Source of the DNA: Acidobacteriota bacterium | GTDB lineage: Bacteria > Acidobacteriota > Terriglobia > Terriglobales > Acidobacteriaceae | NCBI GenBank assembly: GCA_021846985.1 | Contig: JAJZVX010000003.1 | Location: forward strand, 124,001-188,000 | DNA: 64,000 bases | Direction of reading: 5' to 3' | Shown: positions 35,834-44,321 of the stretch, in pieces | Position numbering within the stretch: the first letter of the stretch is position 1 | Layout of the letters: every line of letters begins with the position of its first letter | Program-made: the position numbers and the translations under genes | The notes under the pieces: model-generated | Databases searched by the model: none | What the model was told of the DNA's origin: nothing | Seen by the model: the letters and a program-made list of their open reading frames with translations, nothing else

Positions 35834-37177
35834 ATGACAGGCACCACCGAACAGACCAACCCGGGCGCCATCGGCCTGAAGCGCACCCTGCGCTTCAGGG
35901 ATCTGGTTCTTTACGGAATCATCCTCATCCAGCCCACGGCGCCCATGCCCAGCTTCGGCGTGATCTATCACGAAGCGCGGGGCCATGCCGTCACGGCTAT
36001 CCTCCTCGCCATGGTGGCCATGCTCTTCACCTCGGTGAGCTATGGCCGCATGGCGCGTGTCTATCCGCACGGCGGATCGGCCTTCCTCTATGTGGGCAAG
36101 GAAATCCATGCCAGCCTCGGCTACCTGACCGGATGGTGCCTGGTCATGGACTATGTTCTGAACCCCCTTATCTGCACCATCTGGTGCAGCCGCGCCGCCA
36201 TGAACTTCCTGCCTGAAATTCCCTATGTGGCATGGGCCATCTTTTTCGCGGCGCTCTTCACCTTGCTGAACTGCAATGGTGTGGAAACCTCAGCCCGCAT
36301 CAACGCCGGAATGGCCGCGGCGCTAGGCATCGTCATCCTTCTGGTGCTCGGAGCGGCGGCGCACTGGCTCTTGCGCCTGTCGCATCCGGGTGCGAGTTTT
36401 TTCCTCGATCCCTTCTACGACAAGGCGACCTTCAACACTACGGGTCTGCTGCGTGGAACCTCCATCGCCGTGCTCACTTACATTGGGTTCGACGGTATCT
36501 CCACGCTCACCGACGAAGCCCGTGACCCCGCGCGCAGCGTACCGCGGGCCATTGTGCTCACCTGCTTCATCACTGGCGTGCTGGCCAGCATCGAGGTGTA
36601 CGCTGCGCAATTGGTGTGGCCTCGCGGGTTGGCCTTTCCGGAGATCGACACTGCCTATTGCTTCGTATCCGGACGCATGGGCGGCCCAATTCTCTTCCTG
36701 ATCGTGAATGCGGCGCTGCTGCTGGCCAACATGGGCTCCGGGATGGCCTCGCAACTGGGCGCGGCGCGTCTGCTCTACGCCATGGGCCAGGATGGAGCGC
36801 TGCCGCGGCGTTTCTTCGCCGCCGTGCATCCCAGGAGCCGCATTCCTCGCAACAATGTACTGCTGATTGGCGCCATCTGCCTGGCGGGCGCGCTGGTCTT
36901 CAGTTATCAACTAGGCACGGAACTACTCAACTACGGCGCGCTGCTGGCCTTCATGGGCGTGAACGTGGCCTCGATTCTCCGCGGTTGGCGTCACGGACGA
37001 TGGTCGCAGCTCTTCCCCATGCTGCTTTCACTTGGCGGCTTCCTGACCTGTCTCTTCCTGTGGATCAACCTGGGGCCACTGGCGCGCATGGCGGGCACCG
37101 GATGGGCACTGCTCGGAATCCTGTTCTGGGTGGTGCGCCGCCGCGCAACGGTGCTGCCGGAAGAAGCAGCGGCTTGA
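35834..37177 (+). CDS. APC-superfamily permease
   Basis: This 447-aa integral membrane protein with about twelve hydrophobic segments belongs to the amino acid-polyamine-organocation superfamily (QPTAPMPSFGVIY near residue 33, YVGKEIHASLGYLTGW near 91, YIGFDGISTLTDEARDP near 217). Members usually import amino acids or amines. It starts 8 bases after the GH2 stop codon, so it is almost certainly in the same transcript under LacI control. This makes an amine-bearing sugar such as glucosamine, or another product of the same polymer, a reasonable guess for its substrate. That link is inference from context, not from residues I can assign. Confidence 0.85.
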   Translation: MTGTTEQTNPGAIGLKRTLRFRDLVLYGIILIQPTAPMPSFGVIYHEARGHAVTAILLAMVAMLFTSVSYGRMARVYPHGGSAFLYVGKEIHASLGYLTGWCLVMDYVLNPLICTIWCSRAAMNFLPEIPYVAWAIFFAALFTLLNCNGVETSARINAGMAAALGIVILLVLGAAAHWLLRLSHPGASFFLDPFYDKATFNTTGLLRGTSIAVLTYIGFDGISTLTDEARDPARSVPRAIVLTCFITGVLASIEVYAAQLVWPRGLAFPEIDTAYCFVSGRMGGPILFLIVNAALLLANMGSGMASQLGAARLLYAMGQDGALPRRFFAAVHPRSRIPRNNVLLIGAICLAGALVFSYQLGTELLNYGALLAFMGVNVASILRGWRHGRWSQLFPMLLSLGGFLTCLFLWINLGPLARMAGTGWALLGILFWVVRRRATVLPEEAAA

Positions 37178-37208
37178 GACTGGCGCACTCCGGCAATTGA
37201 AATCCGAT

Positions 37209-37709
37209 TCAGAAGCGTTCCCAGTGCAGTACCTCGTCCAGCGAGCGCTTGTCCACACGCGGAGCCTCGGCGGGATAACCGAAAGAAACAATGGCGATCA
37301 GTTGCCGGCCGGCGGGCGCGCCAAAGGTCTTCGCCACCGTCGGTCCGTAAGGCTGCTTCGTCCCCGCCACCCAGCAGGAGCCGATGCCGTGCGCCGCGGC
37401 GGCAACAAGCAGGTTCTCCGTGGCGGCCGAGCAGTCCTCCACCGCATAGCCGGTCTCGCGCGCCAGCACCAGCACGGCAAAGGCCGCACTGGCAATGAAC
37501 TCGGCATGACCAAGCAGGGGAGGAATGCGTGCCAAATCTTCTTTCCCCGTGACCACGACAAAGTCCCAGGGCTGGTCGTTCATGGCTGTGGGCGCCAGGC
37601 GGGCGCAATCGACAATCTCTTCGATGACGGCACGCGCAACCGGTTCGGCGGTGTAGGCGCGAATGCTGCGGCGGGACTTGAGAACCTGAATAGCCTTGTT
37701 CACAGGCAT
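37209..37709 (-). CDS. Nitroreductase family protein
   Basis: This 166-aa flavoprotein of the nitroreductase family should bind FMN and use NAD(P)H to reduce an unidentified acceptor. The FMN-binding block RRSIRAYTAEPV starts at about residue 12, APTAMNDQPWDFVVVTG follows, and GIGSCWVAG and a closing FGYPAE are typical. The ATG at 37709 has AGGAG close upstream. The frame continues for 67 more codons upstream but they look non-conserved. It converges on the permease gene with about 30 bases between stops. No partner gene suggests the substrate. Confidence 0.9.
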   Translation of the reverse strand: MPVNKAIQVLKSRRSIRAYTAEPVARAVIEEIVDCARLAPTAMNDQPWDFVVVTGKEDLARIPPLLGHAEFIASAAFAVLVLARETGYAVEDCSAATENLLVAAAAHGIGSCWVAGTKQPYGPTVAKTFGAPAGRQLIAIVSFGYPAEAPRVDKRSLDEVLHWERF

Positions 37710-37949
37710 GCTTGCTCCTGTTCTGTGCTGCGAACTCGAACACTCCATCTTAATTGGAGCGGAAGGCGATGCACGAAGCTCAGGCCCTGTTGGGAAACCA
37801 CCGCCGCGGCTATGGCTGCGCTGGCCAAAGCGCCAACCTGGGTGTAGAAGCGTCCTGTCAGGCCGTCTCGGCTTCGGCTTTGCAAGCAGGCGGAGCCTTG
37901 CCTTCTCCACTTCTGACGCCCGTCTCCGAGATTCTCTTGGAACCTCTCC

Positions 37950-39031
37950 TCACGAAAGCGCGGGCAGGCGATCGATCCACTGCGTTCCGTTGGCCGCTGC
38001 TTCCATCAGGATGCAGAAGGCCTGGGCCTCGGTGGAAGTGCCCGGACGGTCGAAGTTGGGCGCGCCGCACACTCCCTGGACGTATCCATCGCGGTCCATC
38101 CTGGCCCGCGCCGCCGCGCGCATCCGGTCCGCGTGGGCGCGGTAGCTGCGCGGCAGCCAGCCCTCGGTTGCGCCTTCGTAGGTTGCATACGCCAGCATCT
38201 GCGCCAGATTGGTCTCCACAAAGGTGTGGGGATCGTCAACCACGTCGTGGAAGAGACCGTCGGACCGCTGATGCGCCAGGCAGCCGTCTATAAGTTCGCG
38301 TGCAAAGGCGGCCAGTCGCTCGCGGTCCGCGCGCCGCTTGCCCGGCAGGCTGCGGATGACGCGCGCCAGCCCCGCCGCCGCCCAGCCGTTGCCGCCACCC
38401 CAGCAGCTCGCATCCTTGAACTGCCCCTTGCCGTCGTCCCAGATGTGCCCCAGCAGCTTCCTGTCGGGAATCCAAAGCCGCTTGCGGAAGCCTTCGGTCT
38501 GAAGGATGGCTTCGTCGTAGAATCCCATCGCAGCCAGAAAGGGCGGCGCGCCGTTAAAGCCGTCCGACCAGACCTCTGGTGCTTCAAAGACGTGATAGAG
38601 AATGCCGCTCGACGAGCGCGACGCCTTGAAACGAATCCACGTCAGCAGCTCTGCCACAGCCGCCTGCATCTGCGGGTCGCGGGTCCACTCAGCCGCCTTG
38701 GCATAGGCCACGCCACCCATGGCGGGGTCCGTGGGTCCGCCGCTGACCACCACAGCCAGACGCCCATCGGGAACGCGCTGCACCATGGCCGCTCGCGTGA
38801 GCCGGATGACGCCCTCGCGATCGCCTGACTCGAGTAAAGCCTGGGCCAGGATGCCTCCCAATCGCGACGCTGCATGGCCAAGCCAGCGGCCCTGGCGCGC
38901 TCGATGCGCCGCGCGCTCTCCGAGTGCCCACGATCGGCGGCAGCAGGTTGCGGCAGGGGCTGAGAGGCTTGGGCCACAGCCCGGCCGAGGCCCACAATAG
39001 CGCTGGCGTGAAGAAAGCGGCGGCGATTCAT
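37950..39031 (-). pseudogene. Tat-exported GH88/GH105-like hydrolase gene with a frameshift
   Basis: The start ATG at 39031 has GGAGGG nine bases upstream and opens a Tat signal (MNRRRFLHASAIVGLG), then a spacer and GLAMQRRDWE. From about 38860 the homology moves to another frame, which reads GILAQALLESGD and continues to 37950. Family members keep these parts in one frame (roughly MQR-x-WEQG-x-x-x-QALLE). The body shows the six-hairpin fold marks FNGAPPFLAAMGFYDEA and CWGGGNGWAAAGLARV of unsaturated glucuronyl or rhamnogalacturonyl hydrolases. The single break lies near TGGGAGG. It may be a true inactivating indel or a sequencing error; otherwise about 360 aa would be encoded. Confidence 0.75.
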
Positions 39032-39377
39032 GGCGGCGTTCCCTCCGGACCGTCCATCATAGTACGCCTGCGAGTTCGTGCGGCCAGGGATGTGCTGCGA
39101 GGAACTGGTCGGCTCTTTGTATCGCAGGTTCTTGCGTCATTCCTGTTTGGGCCACACACACGACAAGTCGCGTTTCCACCTTCATCTTTGAGTGCTCTCA
39201 AACAAGCGATCGGACATTTTTCGTGTTAGCGGCGGGATGGGAAGGATGCGTCAAAGGGATTAGTATGGAGCGGGGAAAAACTCGCCGGCCTGGCTGGCAG
39301 CTAAACGCGCATCGTGCTTCCCTTGCTCTCTCCCCTCAGAGAAAGAGCCGGATGCGCGCCGGATAAAAGGAGAATCC
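39032..39377. other. Divergent promoter region, no gene seen
   Basis: This 346-base region separates the minus-strand GH88/105 gene from the plus-strand oxidoreductase gene. I see no open frame with a good start, and no copy of the LacI-type palindrome. It ends with the ribosome-binding site AAAAGGAGA. Confidence 0.5.
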
Positions 39378-40697
39378 ATGGTAACGCGACGGGAGTTTCT
39401 TGACTCACTTGCGGCAGGTACAGCGGGGTTGGCCATCAGCGCCAGCGCCCAGAGCTACGCGCAGATTCTGGGATCGAACGAACGACTCAACTTCGCGGTC
39501 ATCGGCCTGAACAGTCGAGCGTATGCGCACCTGTCTGCCCTGAAGGCAAACCAGCAGCACGCACGGATTGCGCATGTGTGTGACGTGGAAAGTAACATCT
39601 TGGCGCGCTTTGCCGCCGCCACGGAAAAGCAGATGGGGACCGCGCCGGTCACGCACAAGGACTTTCGCAAGATTCTCGAGTTGAAAGACGTGGACGCCAT
39701 CACCATCGCCACGCCCGACCACTGGCATGCGCCCATGGCGATTCTCGGCCTCGAAGCCGGCAAGAACGTGTACGTTGAGAAACCTTGCAGCCACAACCCC
39801 GGCGAGGGCGCGCTGCTGGTGGCGGCGCAAAAAAAATACGGCAAGCTGTGCCAGATGGGCACGCAGCAGCGCTCGTCCGATTACACCATCGACATCATCG
39901 AGAAGATTCACAACGGCCTGGTGGGCCGGCCCTACTTTGCCAAGTGCTGGTACAACAACACCCGCAAGTCCATCGGCATCGGCAAAGAAGTTCCCGTCCC
40001 CGCCACCCTTGACTGGGATCTGTGGCAGGGACCGGCGCCGCGCCAGCCCTACAAGAACAACGTGCAGCCCTACAACTGGCACTGGTTCAGGATCTGGGGC
40101 ACCGGCGAAACGCTGAACAACGGCACCCATGAGGTGGACGTGTGCCGCTGGGCGCTGGGCGTGGACTTTCCCAATCGCGTTACCTCGTCAGGGGGCCGCT
40201 ACGCCTACAAGGACGATTGGCAGTTCTACGACACCCTCATCACCAGCTTCGAATACGACGACAAGATGATCGCCTGGGAGTGCACCTGCTGCCAGGGCAT
40301 GAGGTACTTCCATCGCGGCCGCGGCTCGCTCATCGAGGGCACCAAGGGCACCGTGCTCATCGACCGCGACGGCTATGAGATCTACGACCTGGACGGGAGA
40401 AAGACGAGCGAGTTCAAGGTGGGTCACAAAACTTCAACGGCCGACCTGGTGGGCGCCGACTCCATGACCGACGCCCACTTTGCCAACTTCATCGCCGGCA
40501 TCCAGAAGGGTGAACCGCTGCACGCGCCAGTCTCGGTGGGCAATGTGGCGGTGACCATGCTGCAACTGTCCAACATAGCCTGGGAGGTCAACCGCGAACT
40601 CGATCTGAACCCCGCCGACGGCAAAATTGAGAACGATCCCGAAGCCATGCGCTACTGGGACCGCACCTACGAGAAAGGATGGGAACCGCGCATATGA
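39378..40697 (+). CDS. Tat-exported Gfo/Idh/MocA family oxidoreductase
   Basis: This 439-aa NAD(P)-dependent sugar oxidoreductase has a twin-arginine signal (VTRREFLDSLAAG, then a hydrophobic stretch). The Rossmann domain begins at LNFAVIGLNSR, the catalytic lysine lies in VYVEKPCSHNP, and NNGTHEVDVCRWAL fits the C-terminal catalytic block with its histidine. The enzyme would oxidise or reduce a hydroxyl of a sugar, possibly C-3 of a glycoside, outside the cytoplasm; exported members usually carry a tightly bound cofactor. AAAAGGAGA gives a strong start. The following isomerase gene overlaps its stop codon, so the two are translationally coupled. Confidence 0.9.
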   Translation: MVTRREFLDSLAAGTAGLAISASAQSYAQILGSNERLNFAVIGLNSRAYAHLSALKANQQHARIAHVCDVESNILARFAAATEKQMGTAPVTHKDFRKILELKDVDAITIATPDHWHAPMAILGLEAGKNVYVEKPCSHNPGEGALLVAAQKKYGKLCQMGTQQRSSDYTIDIIEKIHNGLVGRPYFAKCWYNNTRKSIGIGKEVPVPATLDWDLWQGPAPRQPYKNNVQPYNWHWFRIWGTGETLNNGTHEVDVCRWALGVDFPNRVTSSGGRYAYKDDWQFYDTLITSFEYDDKMIAWECTCCQGMRYFHRGRGSLIEGTKGTVLIDRDGYEIYDLDGRKTSEFKVGHKTSTADLVGADSMTDAHFANFIAGIQKGEPLHAPVSVGNVAVTMLQLSNIAWEVNRELDLNPADGKIENDPEAMRYWDRTYEKGWEPRI

Positions 40698-41569
40698 AAA
40701 CCACTCTCTCTCGCCGCACCTTTGTCCGTTCTGGCGCGCTGCTCACGGCGGCTTGCGCCCTGCCCGGCGCGCGTTCCGCCTACGCAAGCCTCTCGCAGGC
40801 GCCCACCGGGGAATCCCCCGTGCGCCTGGGGCTGTGCAGCTACACCTTCCGCGAATTCACGCGGGCACAGCTGATCGGCGACATGCAGCAGCTCCACGTG
40901 AACAGCCTCAATGTCAAGGACGCGAAAGACCACCTGCCCATGGAGCCCCAGGCCGAGGCCACAGCATTGGCAGACTATACAGCCAACGGCGTACAACTCC
41001 ACGCCGCCGGGGCCATCTACTTTCCCAAAGACGAAGACGAGGACATTCGCGCCAAGTTTGAATATTGCAAGCGCGCGGGCATTCAGGTGATCGTGGCCGG
41101 CGATCCCACCCCCAAAACGCTGCCGCGCATCGAAAAATTTGTCAAGGAGTACGACATCCGCCTCGCCATCCACAACCACGGGCCGGAAGACAAACTGTGG
41201 CCCTCGCCTCTGGATATTTTGAAAGACATCAAGGATCTGGATCCGCGGATTGGCTGCTGCATCGACGTGGGCCACACTGTGCGCGCCGGCACCGACGTCG
41301 TCGAAGCCATCCATGCCGTCGGCCCGCGCCTCTACAACATGCATATGAAGGATCTCAGCAGCTTTACCGACAAGGAAAGCCAGGTGGCCGTGGGCGAAGG
41401 CCTGATGCCGGTCCGCCAGATCTTCGAGGCGCTCATCCAGATGAAGTACCAGGGTTGGGTAGACCTGGAGTACGAGGTCCACGGCGACGACCCGATGCCG
41501 GGCGTGATCAGCAGCTTTGCCTACATGAGAGGCGTACTGGCAGGCATGGGTTATCCGGCGCATACCTAA
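40694..41569 (+). CDS. Tat-exported sugar phosphate isomerase/epimerase-like TIM-barrel protein
   Basis: This 291-aa protein has a Tat signal (SRRTFVRSGALLTAA) and a xylose-isomerase-like TIM barrel. LGLCSYTFREFT starts the barrel, and potential metal ligands appear in HNHGPED (His), CIDVGHTV (Asp, His), MHMKDLSS (His) and DLEYEVHGDDP (Glu). The start ATG at 40694 overlaps the TGA of the oxidoreductase, an arrangement that argues strongly for a shared pathway. Enzymes of this fold beside exported Gfo/Idh/MocA oxidoreductases have been linked to 3-keto-glycoside breakdown in Bacteroidetes; applying that here is inference. Confidence 0.85.
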   Translation: MKTTLSRRTFVRSGALLTAACALPGARSAYASLSQAPTGESPVRLGLCSYTFREFTRAQLIGDMQQLHVNSLNVKDAKDHLPMEPQAEATALADYTANGVQLHAAGAIYFPKDEDEDIRAKFEYCKRAGIQVIVAGDPTPKTLPRIEKFVKEYDIRLAIHNHGPEDKLWPSPLDILKDIKDLDPRIGCCIDVGHTVRAGTDVVEAIHAVGPRLYNMHMKDLSSFTDKESQVAVGEGLMPVRQIFEALIQMKYQGWVDLEYEVHGDDPMPGVISSFAYMRGVLAGMGYPAHT

Positions 41570-41604
41570 AGGCTTTGCCATTCCCTGAAGCAGCGGCCAC
41601 GGCC

Positions 41605-41796
41605 TTACCAGATTTGGTTGGAGTGCCGTGGCCATTCTTCTTCCGGCACAGAGGGCTTGGGAAGATCTTTCTGCTCGATGGGAACAAGCCGGGCTACTGG
41701 AACGCCGTTCTTCTGAAGGACGAAGGCAGCTCCCTGATAGCGAACGCGGTTGACGCAATCGGCGAAGTTTCTCGACGCCTCGGTGACGCTGATCAT
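41605..41796 (-). CDS. Orphan Phd/YefM-family antitoxin
   Basis: This 63-aa protein has the Phd/YefM N-terminal DNA-binding sequence (MISVTEASRNFADCVNRV, then VLQKNGVPVARLVPI) that normally represses its own operon and neutralises a toxin with its C-terminus. The ATG at 41796 lies a few bases after AAGGAG; an upstream GTG at 41808 is possible. No toxin frame follows: the stop is 35 bases from the convergent isomerase gene. Two tandem 8-base repeats lie just upstream as a possible operator. It may be a solitary antitoxin left by loss of its toxin. Confidence 0.8.
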   Translation of the reverse strand: MISVTEASRNFADCVNRVRYQGAAFVLQKNGVPVARLVPIEQKDLPKPSVPEEEWPRHSNQIW

Positions 41797-41810
41797 GCGC
41801 TCCTTCACCC

Positions 41811-41826
41811 TATCAGATTATCAGAT
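41811..41826. promoter_or_regulatory. Tandem 8-base repeat upstream of the antitoxin
   Basis: TATCAGAT occurs twice in direct succession (41811-41818 and 41819-41826). On the minus strand it reads ATCTGATA twice, contains a -10-like GATAAT, and lies 15 bases before the antitoxin start. This fits an autoregulatory operator. Confidence 0.5.
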
Positions 41827-42043
41827 TTTTTACACTTTGTCATGCACGCAAGCCAGCCGATCTGCCTCTCCCGCAAGAAGATCGTGTCTTCCTTCCACGC
41901 GCGCCGATCTCTGTATCTTTTGGGTAAAGGACGCGAACAGGCAGACAATGCGCCCAGTTGCCGGCCAGACGCCATCCCAAAGCCAGAGAAAGAGCACGAT
42001 GAGGGGCTGTTGCGAGCGCCCTTGCCGATGAGCCGCACGGACT

Positions 42044-42946
42044 CTACTGCGGCGCTAACTGCTCCAGCAGGGCATCGAAGTCTTCCAGGCGCGCGTATTC
42101 GATGATCAATTTACCACGGCCGTTGTGGTCTTCTATGTGGACTTTGAGGCCCAGTGCGCGCTGCAGACGCTCCTCTACCTCGCGAACGTTCGGGTCGACG
42201 GGGAGCGCAGGCTTGCGCTCTTTCTTCCGCGTCTTTTCCGGATTGATCAGACCCTGAATGTAGCTTTCTGTTTGGCGAACAGAAAGCGAAAGTGAGACGA
42301 CTCGCTGCGCCGCTTTCTCCATCGCCTCGGCATGTTCTAACGCCAGCAGTGCTCGCGCATGGCCAAAGGTCAGCACGCCTGACTCGACACGGGTTTGGAC
42401 CGAAGATGGCAGCCTGAGCAGGCGCAAAAAGTTGGCCACCGTGGCGCGATCTTTTCCCGTGCGCACCGCCATCTGTTCCTGCGTCATGTGGAACTCGCGC
42501 GACAGACGCTCGAAGGCGCGGGCCTGTTCCATCGGGTTCAAGTCGGCCCGCTGCAGGTTTTCCACGATGGTAATCTCCATCGCCTGTTCGTCGGAGACCT
42601 GGCGCAGAATGACGGGGATGGTCTGCTTCCCGGCAAGCTGCGAGGCAAGCCAGCGCCGCTCGCCAGCAATGAGTTGGAAACGGCCGCTGCTGAGCGGACG
42701 AACCAATATCGGCTGGACGACGCCGTTCGAGGCAATGGAGGCTGCCAGCTCTTTCAACTGCTCTTCATCCATGTGCGAACGCGTCTGGAAGGGATTGCGA
42801 TCAATCCTGTCGACCTGAACTTCTAGCGGCTTTCCTCCTTCGCTTCCGGAGGGGCTTGCGGCGGTGGCTGCCGGAACGCGCGGAAGCAGTGAGTCGAGGC
42901 CCCTTCCCAGGGCGCGGCGTTTGGTGTCAACGGGAGCGGCATTCAT
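42044..42946 (-). CDS. parB: Chromosome partitioning protein ParB
   Basis: This 300-aa CTP-dependent DNA clamp binds parS and spreads to form the partition complex. After a Lys/Arg-rich start (RALGRGLDSLLP) comes the ParB/Spo0J domain with GERRWLAS at residues 95-102 and ENLQRADLNPMEQA, then the helix-turn-helix TVANFLRLLRLP and a C-terminal dimerisation domain. AGAGG lies upstream of the ATG. It follows parA with about 95 bases between, in the usual order, and two perfect parS sites are only 1.2 kb away. Confidence 0.97.
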   Translation of the reverse strand: MNAAPVDTKRRALGRGLDSLLPRVPAATAASPSGSEGGKPLEVQVDRIDRNPFQTRSHMDEEQLKELAASIASNGVVQPILVRPLSSGRFQLIAGERRWLASQLAGKQTIPVILRQVSDEQAMEITIVENLQRADLNPMEQARAFERLSREFHMTQEQMAVRTGKDRATVANFLRLLRLPSSVQTRVESGVLTFGHARALLALEHAEAMEKAAQRVVSLSLSVRQTESYIQGLINPEKTRKKERKPALPVDPNVREVEERLQRALGLKVHIEDHNGRGKLIIEYARLEDFDALLEQLAPQ

Positions 42947-43040
42947 GATTCAAAATCCTCTGCTCCGGCCGTGGCGCCGGAAGTTCACAATGATCGAAAG
43001 GCACAAATTGGATTCCTCAGCGAGAGGCAAGCGCGGCAAA

Positions 43041-43868
43041 TCAGGAGTCCGGTGGGGCCTGAGTCTGGGGTTCGCACTCCGGTGCGGTTTCAGTTGGGAT
43101 CTCGATTCCGTTGCGCGCCATGAATTCGCCGGCCAGCTCAAAGTAGGCCTCGGTGCCGCGTGATCGGGGATCGTAAAGCGCCACTGGCCGTCCGTGGCTG
43201 GGCGCCTCAGCCAGGCGCACGTTGCGCGGAATCACCGTCTGGAAAAGCCGATCGCGGAAGTACTGCCGGAGCGTCTCCGTCACCTGCTGCGCCAAGTTGG
43301 TGCGGTCGTCATACATGGTTAGCAGAACGCCCTCGATAGTGACCGCGGGATTAAAGTTGGCCCGCACTCGCTCCAGCGTCGAAACCAACTCTGAAATGCC
43401 CTCCAGGGCGAAGTACTCGGCCTGCATGGGTACGATGAGTGAGTCTGCCGCCACCAGCGCATTCAGGGTCAGCAGATCGAGAGCTGGCGGGCAGTCAAGA
43501 ACAACCAGGTCGTAAGCCCCTTGAATGGGTTCGAGAGCGCGGCGCAGACGCACGGCACGGTCGGTTGCGGTGGCCAGCTCGACGTTGACGCCCGTGAGGT
43601 TTTTTGAGCCCGGCAGCAGCCAGAGCGTGCTAATCTCCGTGGGCAGAATGACTGATTCTACCGGAGCATCGCCCACAAGCACGTCATAGATGGAGTGGCG
43701 GCTGTCGTCACGCTGAAAACCAACTCCGGAGGAGGCATTGGCTTGTGGATCACAGTCGACGAGCAGAACCTTCAGGCTTTCAAGGGCCAGACATGCGGCC
43801 AAGTTGATGGCTGTGGTAGTTTTGCCAACTCCGCCTTTCTGGTTGACGATGCCGAGAATCTTTCCCAT
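43041..43868 (-). CDS. parA: Chromosome partitioning ATPase ParA
   Basis: This 275-aa P-loop ATPase works with ParB to segregate chromosome origins. It begins [20 protein letters not shown], with the deviant Walker A motif at residues 11-18, then [11 protein letters not shown] and [13 protein letters not shown] as the Walker A' and B regions. A low-complexity tail of about 20 residues rich in Glu, Pro and Thr follows. The start has no strong ribosome-binding site. The gene is in tandem with parB and is preceded by a region with two parS sites and a relic gene. Confidence 0.97.
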   Translation of the reverse strand: MGKILGIVNQKGGVGKTTTAINLAACLALESLKVLLVDCDPQANASSGVGFQRDDSRHSIYDVLVGDAPVESVILPTEISTLWLLPGSKNLTGVNVELATATDRAVRLRRALEPIQGAYDLVVLDCPPALDLLTLNALVAADSLIVPMQAEYFALEGISELVSTLERVRANFNPAVTIEGVLLTMYDDRTNLAQQVTETLRQYFRDRLFQTVIPRNVRLAEAPSHGRPVALYDPRSRGTEAYFELAGEFMARNGIEIPTETAPECEPQTQAPPDS

Positions 43869-44140
43869 GGCATTTCAGAGTAAAGTGTAGGCCTTCCGGA
43901 AGATAGGGCATTGCGTTGTGGAGAACGCGGCGCGGCTGTGGAAAGCGGCTCTGACACAATACCCATGTTCGGGCAAAGCCGTAGATGGAAAGGACTTTAC
44001 AGGTGAGGGGCGAAATATCTGCAGGAAGGCGGACAGGACCGCTCGTGGTGGAAAACTTTTCTCCGCGAAGCAGAAGAGACGGAGGAGTTTCAGGCCGTCG
44101 CCTCAATCAGGCATGTTCCAAAATGAACCAGCGGCCCGAT

Positions 44141-44156
44141 TGTTCCACGTGGAACA
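44141..44156. promoter_or_regulatory. parS: parS site 1
   Basis: TGTTCCACGTGGAACA is a perfect 16-base palindrome matching the bacterial parS consensus, which differs only by the two inner positions of TGTTTCACGTGAAACA. ParB nucleates here. Confidence 0.93.
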
Positions 44157-44189
44157 TTGAGTGGGCGCCAGACAGCAGGAGGGAGATTG

Positions 44190-44205
44190 TGTTCCACGTG
44201 GAACA
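44190..44205. promoter_or_regulatory. parS: parS site 2 inside a 34-bp perfect palindrome
   Basis: A second perfect TGTTCCACGTGGAACA. Here the symmetry extends to 34 bases (44181-44214), with outer arms GGGAGATTG and CAATCTCCC. The long palindrome could also form a hairpin in RNA or a cruciform. Confidence 0.93.
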
Positions 44206-44321
44206 CAATCTCCCTGCACAGTGGACAGCAATCTCCTTCTTCCGCTCGCAGTCACAATCCACGACCGACGCGATCATTCCTTCGTCCCGAGCCGCCGCGT
44301 CAGCCGTTCCCCGGAGCTTAG

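Larger units (their letters stand above)
43869..44321. other. Intergenic region carrying two parS sites
   Basis: This 450-base region between the parA start and the SDR relic encodes nothing I can support. Its notable content is the pair of parS sites at 44141-44156 and 44190-44205, 49 bases apart. Confidence 0.6.
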
